NCBI GenBank assembly: GCA_003485955.1 | Contig: DNHH01000117.1 | Span: forward strand, 1 to 18,865 | Source: Opitutia bacterium | Lineage (GTDB): Bacteria > Verrucomicrobiota > Verrucomicrobiia > Opitutales > UBA953 | Direction: 5' to 3' | DNA: 18,865 bases | Shown: one piece after another, positions 14,480 through 18,865 of the stretch | Layout of the letters: the number at the start of each line of letters is the position of its first letter | How positions within the stretch are numbered: the first letter of the stretch is position 1 | Made by a program: the position numbers and the translations under genes | Notes under the pieces: model-generated | Told to the model about the DNA's origin: nothing | Database searches by the model: none | The model's input: only the letters and a program-made list of their open reading frames with translations

Positions 14480-14890
14480 ATGGCCACTAAGCCCGAGGAC
14501 CTCTCTGGTCTTTCCCATTTAGGGAATGTTCAGAATCAGCCACAAACCACCCTGGAGACCTTTCCAAATCGGAACATCGGTCGACAATATACTGTCGAAC
14601 TCTCCACCTCCGAGTTCACTTGTCTTTGTCCAGCAACGGGTCAGCCAGATTTTGCCACAATCACCATCCGTTACATACCGGGTCCGCGGATTGTTGAGTC
14701 GAAGTCATTGAAATTATATTTTTGGTCTTACCGTAACCAAGGCGTTTTCCACGAGCATCTCACCAACAAGATTCTCGACGACCTCGCCAAAGCCCTCGAT
14801 CCCGTTTGGTGTGAAGTCACCGGAGTGTTTGAGGTACGTGGGGGTATTGGTATTACGGTCCGTGCTGAGCATGGTCGTAAACCTGCGTGA
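14480..14890 (+). CDS. queF: NADPH-dependent 7-cyano-7-deazaguanine (preQ0) reductase
   Basis: QueF reduces the nitrile of preQ0 to the amine preQ1 in queuosine tRNA-modification synthesis. It is a cytoplasmic tunnelling-fold enzyme. The 136-residue product is the short, unimodular type (B. subtilis-like). The catalytic cysteine C50 and aspartate D57 are in FTCLCPATGQPDF, and the family's QueF motif ESKSLKLYFWSYRN (73-86) and FHEHL (90-94) follow, so the NADPH/substrate site is complete. The ATG at 14480 is the first in-frame start and gives the expected N-terminus (THLGN-like SHLGNV, then NRN). The stop TGA overlaps the GTG start of the recombinase gene (GTGA), so the two are translationally coupled although no shared function is known. 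Other queuosine genes (queC, queD, queE, tgt) are not in the window. Confidence 0.95.
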   Translation: MATKPEDLSGLSHLGNVQNQPQTTLETFPNRNIGRQYTVELSTSEFTCLCPATGQPDFATITIRYIPGPRIVESKSLKLYFWSYRNQGVFHEHLTNKILDDLAKALDPVWCEVTGVFEVRGGIGITVRAEHGRKPA

Positions 14891-15831
14891 GACGCCGCCG
14901 TTCTCAGATTAACCCCGATGCGCCGGCTTGGCCGGGCCAACCGACGGTTGCAGATTTTCTCGGCAGACAGCTCGCGGGTCGTCGTCTCTCGGCGCGGACA
15001 TGTCTAACCTATGGTCGTTCGCTAAAAGGTTTTGCCCACTGGTTGGCTAAGGGAACGGGATGGAAGGGCGATTGGTCTTCCGTGAGTGCGCGTAACTTGC
15101 GGGACTTTGTTATTGAACGGCAAAAGTCGCATGCACGCACCTCGGTGCATAACCAAGTGTCAGCTGTCCGCGCCTTCCTTGCGGATTTACGTGAACGTGG
15201 TGGCATCGAAGCCACACCTGCAGCTGGACTCACCTTACCTAAGCTTCCTCGATCTCTGCCGAAGATCTTAACTGAAAATCAAACCGATGCGCTCTTGGTT
15301 GAGCCCGAAGGTAAAGTAACATCCCGCGAGACGTCCCTCACGCGTGCGTGTGACCGTGCAGCCCTTGAGCTGCTCTATGGCGGCGGTTTACGTGTTTCCG
15401 AGCTTTGCGGACTCAGTGTTGGCGATGTAGATATGACGACGGGCTTGGCCCGTGTTCTCGGCAAGGGCTCTAAGGAGCGCGTTGTGCCTGTCGGCGAAAT
15501 GGCCATCGCTGCGGTACGTGATTATTTAGCGCTCCGCGGTGGAGCCAAACGAACGGAGCCACTCTTATTAGCGCGTCGTACAGGCGCACTCCAACCCCGC
15601 GCCGTTCAATTAATGCTGAAGGCTCGTTTGCGGGCAGCGGGTTTACCCATGGATTTGACGCCCCATAAATTACGCCATGCCTGCGCCACACACTTGTTAT
15701 CCAATGGTGCAGATTTACGTCATGTGCAGGAGCAACTCGGTCACGCGTCTCTCTCCACGACCCAAATTTACACGCACCTTACCGTCGCTAAACTACGAGA
15801 AGTTCACCGTAAGGCGCACCCGCGTAGCTGA
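14887..15831 (+). CDS. Xer-family tyrosine recombinase (XerC/XerD-like)
   Basis: A 314-residue site-specific recombinase, most likely acting at the chromosomal dif site to resolve dimers. The N-terminal SAM-like DNA-binding domain spans about 18-105 (SARTCLTYGRSLKGFAHWL). The catalytic domain has the full set: R169 (GGGLRVSEL), K193 (LGKGSKERVVP), H260 and R263 (PHKLRH), H286 (LGHASLS) and the nucleophile Y295 (TTQIYTHL). These C-terminal motifs are near-identical to Xer proteins and unlike most phage integrases. Details are mixed: GADLR is XerD-like, while VQEQLGHASLSTTQIYTHL is XerC-like, so I leave the symbol blank. The start is the GTG at 14887, overlapping the queF stop by four bases. 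It converges on the peptidase gene with two bases between stops. No integrated element or attachment repeats are seen, so a housekeeping role is favoured. Confidence 0.92.
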   Translation: MRRRRSQINPDAPAWPGQPTVADFLGRQLAGRRLSARTCLTYGRSLKGFAHWLAKGTGWKGDWSSVSARNLRDFVIERQKSHARTSVHNQVSAVRAFLADLRERGGIEATPAAGLTLPKLPRSLPKILTENQTDALLVEPEGKVTSRETSLTRACDRAALELLYGGGLRVSELCGLSVGDVDMTTGLARVLGKGSKERVVPVGEMAIAAVRDYLALRGGAKRTEPLLLARRTGALQPRAVQLMLKARLRAAGLPMDLTPHKLRHACATHLLSNGADLRHVQEQLGHASLSTTQIYTHLTVAKLREVHRKAHPRS

Positions 15832-15833
15832 GT

Positions 15834-17924
15834 TTAGCGCGGCTCAGGCACCCCGAGGTGCTTGATGAAGAAATTAAGACGGACTTGCCGAATATCATCC
15901 TGTTCACCGGCTCCGTGACCGATACCTGGCACAATGCGGAAGTCTACCAGGTTGCCTTTGCCGGCGGCGATAAAAGCGTCCCGTAGTTCAGTGCTGCTAC
16001 GGGGATCGACGTTGGTATCGATTTCGCCAACGGTCATCAGAAGGGGACGGCGAAGTTTTTCCGCAAAGTTCGCACAACGATTGTAGTCATAGGACTGATT
16101 AACTGGCCAACCAAGCCATTGTTCATTCCACCAAATTTTATCTACACGGTTATCGTAACAGCCGCAGTCGGCTGCGCCGGCTCGGTAGAAGTCGCCATGA
16201 TCTAGGAGTGCGAAGACAGTGTTTTGTCCTCCGGCCGAGCCGCCAAAAATCCCAATACGCGATAAATCCATCTGCGGCTCGAGCTTAGCAGCGGATTGTA
16301 TCCAGAGAATGCGGTCCGGTAATCCCGCATCCCGTAAGTTTTGCCAGGCGCGTTGATGGAATTCACGTCCGCGATTGCGTGTACCTAAGCCGTCAATTTG
16401 CACAACATAGAATCCGTTAATATTGGGCTCGCGGACTACATCATACCACCACGGCGTGAAGCCTGCTTGTGTAAATGAATCGTGTGGCCCTGCATAGATG
16501 TGTTCAAGAACCGGGTAGCGTTTTTTGGGATCAAAGGGCTTTGGACGATGAATGACACCCCAGATGTCAAATTTACCATCTCGGTCTTTGGTGTGGAAAG
16601 GAATGGGCGGAGCCCAGCCAGCCTTGATTGCGCGGGAGATATCGGCGGTCCCTAAAGTGGCGACGACTGAGCCATCGTTCGTACGACGCACGGTGTAGGT
16701 TGGCGCAAGGTCAGGGCGTGAGGCAGTGTCCAAGAAATATCTTCCGTTCGGCGAAAGATTGATTTCGTGGTGAGTGTTGCTGGGCGTAAGATCAGTGAAG
16801 CCAGTGCCGTCCAGGTTAACACGACAGAGGTGTGCTTGGTAGGGGTTCTCGTCTGGGTTTAAGCCGAGTGCCTCGACAAGTACGAATCCTTGGGCGGAAT
16901 CGACATGCACAACTTTGCGCATAACCCATGCACCAGCGGTAACAGCGTTAAGGGTGCTGCCCGTACGTAAGTCGATTCGGTAAAGGTGACTCCACCCAGT
17001 CCGCTCAGATACCCACAGGGAAGTCTCGGCATCTAAATCATGGCGGAAATGTAAGCCGCTTTGGAAACTGAATTTAGGATCGAACTCATCGACGACTTTT
17101 CGCCAAGCCGCTTGGCGGGTGTCAAATTCTAGGATACCGAAGCCCGCAAAACCACGAAGGACATATTCCGTGCGTAGACGTGTGCCGTCGGGTGTCCAAT
17201 CAAGTCGGTTAACAGAGTAAATGTTCTCAAGCAGTTTCGTTGGCACGGGTGTGCCCACGCCAGTGGCAACAGAGAAGACCCAGGCTCTACTTTCAGGTAG
17301 CGCATCACCGGCGACGGCATAGGTTGTCGTCGTTTCCTTGCCTGTAGAAGCTTCGCGCACGGTTAATTTGCGGATATTAACTTTCTTCGTCAGCCAAATA
17401 GCAAAGTGGCTGCCATCGGGCGACCAGCTTGGAGTGCCTTCCCAAAAATTTTCCGGACCGACTGATGGCGCTAGTCGGTGCGAAGTTTTGCCAGCTGCAA
17501 GTACCGATTCGATGGCTAGCACATTGTCTTTATAGCTAACCTTCCATTTTTGGTTGCCGGAGGTAAAACTATAGGTGCCGCCATTGATGGTTTTTTGAAG
17601 AAGCTTAATCGATTTCCCACGGGTCTTTGGCTGCTCTACTTTTTTAGGAGATGGGGTGCTCGGTACATCGCGGACGGTGCCTGTTGTGCAATCGAGTTCC
17701 CGCCGCACGGTTTTACCATCATCTTTTATCCAATTATAGGCGAAGCGTGTACCATCTTCAGACCACTCCGTGTTATAAAGTAGACCGTTATACATCGAAC
17801 GATCCCAGCTGGTGAATTGTTTACGCGCCTCAACGAGTGGCAGTGCCTCGGTTGCGTTTGTGACAGTCGCGGCCAAGGGTAGACCTATCAGGTAAAAAAC
17901 TATGCGGGGCAGGGCTATGCACAT
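15834..17924 (-). CDS. Exported S9 family peptidase (dipeptidyl peptidase IV-like)
   Basis: A 696-residue serine peptidase. From the ATG at 17924, residues 1-24 form a signal peptide (MCIALPRIVFYLIGLPLAA), so it is probably periplasmic. Residues about 40-440 form the DPP IV-type beta-propeller, with repeated blade patterns such as PSWSPDGSHFAIW, LDWTPDGTRLRTEY and LSPNGRYFLD. The alpha/beta-hydrolase domain follows (from about 460, RYPVLEHIYAGP) with the triad S563 (FGGSAGGQ), D636 (GEIDTNVD) and H670 (GIGHGAGE). The family cleaves short peptides, often after proline. The nucleophile elbow is GGSAGG and not the GWSYGG of classical DPP IV, so the specificity is uncertain. A lysine/proline-rich stretch (SPKKVEQPKTRGK, near 92-104) may be a flexible loop. 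A TTG at 17957 is an alternative start that would spoil the signal peptide. It diverges from ispE across 69 bp. Confidence 0.92.
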   Translation of the reverse strand: MCIALPRIVFYLIGLPLAATVTNATEALPLVEARKQFTSWDRSMYNGLLYNTEWSEDGTRFAYNWIKDDGKTVRRELDCTTGTVRDVPSTPSPKKVEQPKTRGKSIKLLQKTINGGTYSFTSGNQKWKVSYKDNVLAIESVLAAGKTSHRLAPSVGPENFWEGTPSWSPDGSHFAIWLTKKVNIRKLTVREASTGKETTTTYAVAGDALPESRAWVFSVATGVGTPVPTKLLENIYSVNRLDWTPDGTRLRTEYVLRGFAGFGILEFDTRQAAWRKVVDEFDPKFSFQSGLHFRHDLDAETSLWVSERTGWSHLYRIDLRTGSTLNAVTAGAWVMRKVVHVDSAQGFVLVEALGLNPDENPYQAHLCRVNLDGTGFTDLTPSNTHHEINLSPNGRYFLDTASRPDLAPTYTVRRTNDGSVVATLGTADISRAIKAGWAPPIPFHTKDRDGKFDIWGVIHRPKPFDPKKRYPVLEHIYAGPHDSFTQAGFTPWWYDVVREPNINGFYVVQIDGLGTRNRGREFHQRAWQNLRDAGLPDRILWIQSAAKLEPQMDLSRIGIFGGSAGGQNTVFALLDHGDFYRAGAADCGCYDNRVDKIWWNEQWLGWPVNQSYDYNRCANFAEKLRRPLLMTVGEIDTNVDPRSSTELRDAFIAAGKGNLVDFRIVPGIGHGAGEQDDIRQVRLNFFIKHLGVPEPR

Positions 17925-17993
17925 GACGACTTCTAGGCGGACAACTGCCTGTCTCAATAGTTCCCGTATATCCTAAGGGTGCAGGGTTGCCAC

Positions 17994-18865
17994 ATGCAAG
18001 TGACTGACCAACGTGTTGGTGTGAAGCTCACCCTGCGAGCCCCAGCCAAACTTAACCTCTCCCTTGCTGTCGTGGGGCGGGAGGCTGATGGATTTCATCG
18101 GCTTGTCAGTTGTGTCGTCCCGCTTGCGCTTGCGGACACGTTAGGGTTTTTGCCTGGCGGCGTTGCGGACACGATGGACTGTGACGACACCTCCATTCCT
18201 ATTGATGGTTCAAACTTAGTACTTCGGGCAGCTGCTGTCTTTCGTGCGGCTCATCCTGCCGCTCCCCATGGACATTTTTCTTTAAGTAAAAGCGTACCCC
18301 ATGGCGCTGGCTTAGGGGGTGGTAGTTCGGATGCCGCCTGTGCACTGCGTCTGCTGAATACGGCATCGGGTCGTCCTTTTGATAACGACCGCTTGCGTGA
18401 GCTCGCGACATCCGTTGGCTCCGACTGTGCATTTTTTGTCGACCCTGTACCGATGGTGATGCGTCAGCGTGGTGAGTTATTGAGTCCGATTTCCGCTTCA
18501 CAGGCCGCTGCGTATCATGGACGTCAGGTGCTCTTGATAAAACCGGCCTTCGGGGTTTCCACTGCTCACGCTTACGGATGGATTGTCACCGATGGCGGCT
18601 ATACCGAAGAGTCGGACGCGGAAACTGCTTTGGTATCTGCCTTACCTAATCCAGACGCCGTTGTTAAACTCGGTAATAGCCTGCAGGCTCCCGTCTTCGC
18701 CCGGCACCTCGAGCTTGCTCGAGGTCTTGCCGCACTCAAATCCTCGCTTGGCATTTCAGCGTTCATGACGGGTAGCGGAAGTGCGTGCTTTGCCTTGGTG
18801 GAGGGTCCTGTCGATCTGGTGAGAGTGCGAGCGGCGCTCGCGCCTGCCTGGGGCTCAGGCGTGTG
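17994..18865 (+). CDS. ispE: 4-diphosphocytidyl-2-C-methyl-D-erythritol kinase, 3' end cut by window edge
   Basis: IspE phosphorylates CDP-methylerythritol at the 2-hydroxyl, the fourth MEP step, using ATP in the cytoplasm. The frame is open from the ATG at 17994 to the right edge (290 codons plus two bases), with AGGG (17983-17986) at suitable spacing. GHMP-kinase landmarks are APAKLNLSL (residues 16-24), the ATP loop in VPHGAGLGGGSSDAA (about 102-116), the catalytic aspartate in SDCAFFV (near 143), and the late glycine-rich motif FMTGSGSACFAL (near 257-268). Family members are about 280-300 residues, so only the last few residues are probably missing. Later in-frame GTG codons (18000, 18021) are possible starts; the one at 18021 would still keep APAKLNL. 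It is divergent from the S9 peptidase and may head an operon continuing to the right. Confidence 0.96.
   Translation, partial: MQVTDQRVGVKLTLRAPAKLNLSLAVVGREADGFHRLVSCVVPLALADTLGFLPGGVADTMDCDDTSIPIDGSNLVLRAAAVFRAAHPAAPHGHFSLSKSVPHGAGLGGGSSDAACALRLLNTASGRPFDNDRLRELATSVGSDCAFFVDPVPMVMRQRGELLSPISASQAAAYHGRQVLLIKPAFGVSTAHAYGWIVTDGGYTEESDAETALVSALPNPDAVVKLGNSLQAPVFARHLELARGLAALKSSLGISAFMTGSGSACFALVEGPVDLVRVRAALAPAWGSGV

Noticed and set aside
14887..15831. Integrase marking a prophage or integrative element
   Set aside because: The protein has Xer-type motifs, no phage or conjugation genes are nearby, and no attachment repeats or tRNA are seen.
15820..15842. CCGCG/CGCGG hairpin between the recombinase and peptidase stops as a terminator
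   Set aside because: It has a five-base stem, a 13-base loop and no T-run, which is too weak to call.

Overview
The window reads as a chromosomal segment of a Gram-negative bacterium. An outer-membrane lipoprotein, an outer-membrane barrel and a site-2 protease all imply a second membrane. My best guess for lineage is Verrucomicrobiota (PVC group). This rests on the large two-part form of IspG, the weak or missing Shine-Dalgarno sequences before most genes, and the mix of secreted GH2 and S9 hydrolases with MEP-pathway housekeeping genes. It is an inference: no rRNA or other direct taxonomic marker is present.

Layout, left to right. A secreted glucose/sorbosone-dehydrogenase-like gene runs off the left edge (minus strand). 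ispH (plus) and gpmI (minus) converge and share their stop bases. A secreted glycoside hydrolase family 2 enzyme (minus) follows. Two tandem DoxX-like membrane proteins (plus) come next and converge on a lipocalin lipoprotein (minus). An operon on the minus strand then encodes an outer-membrane barrel, an OmpR-type response regulator and a sensor histidine kinase. After a 207-bp divergent region rich in inverted repeats comes ispG (plus). It converges on the dxr-rseP pair (minus). queF and a Xer-type tyrosine recombinase (plus) overlap by four bases. They converge on a DPP IV-like S9 peptidase (minus), which is divergent from ispE (plus, cut by the right edge).

Four of the seven MEP isoprenoid enzymes (IspC/Dxr, IspE, IspG, IspH) lie within about 18.5 kb but on both strands, so this is a regional cluster and not one operon. 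The dxr-rseP pairing, with ispG beside it, is a known neighbourhood in other bacteria; here ispG is turned to face rseP. Between gpmI and ispG sits a block of accessory genes. Its kinase/regulator/porin part is visibly richer in GC (hand counts of 43-46 of 60 in two lines) than the flanking housekeeping genes (31-32 of 60 in two lines), so this part may have been inserted.

No gap between genes exceeds about 210 bases. I saw no tRNA, rRNA, CRISPR array, insertion sequence or prophage. I did not find a clear new multi-gene defence or mobile system. The parts most worth a second look are the structured intergenic region 9064-9270, the intercistronic stem-loop inside the porin/two-component operon, and the queF leader.
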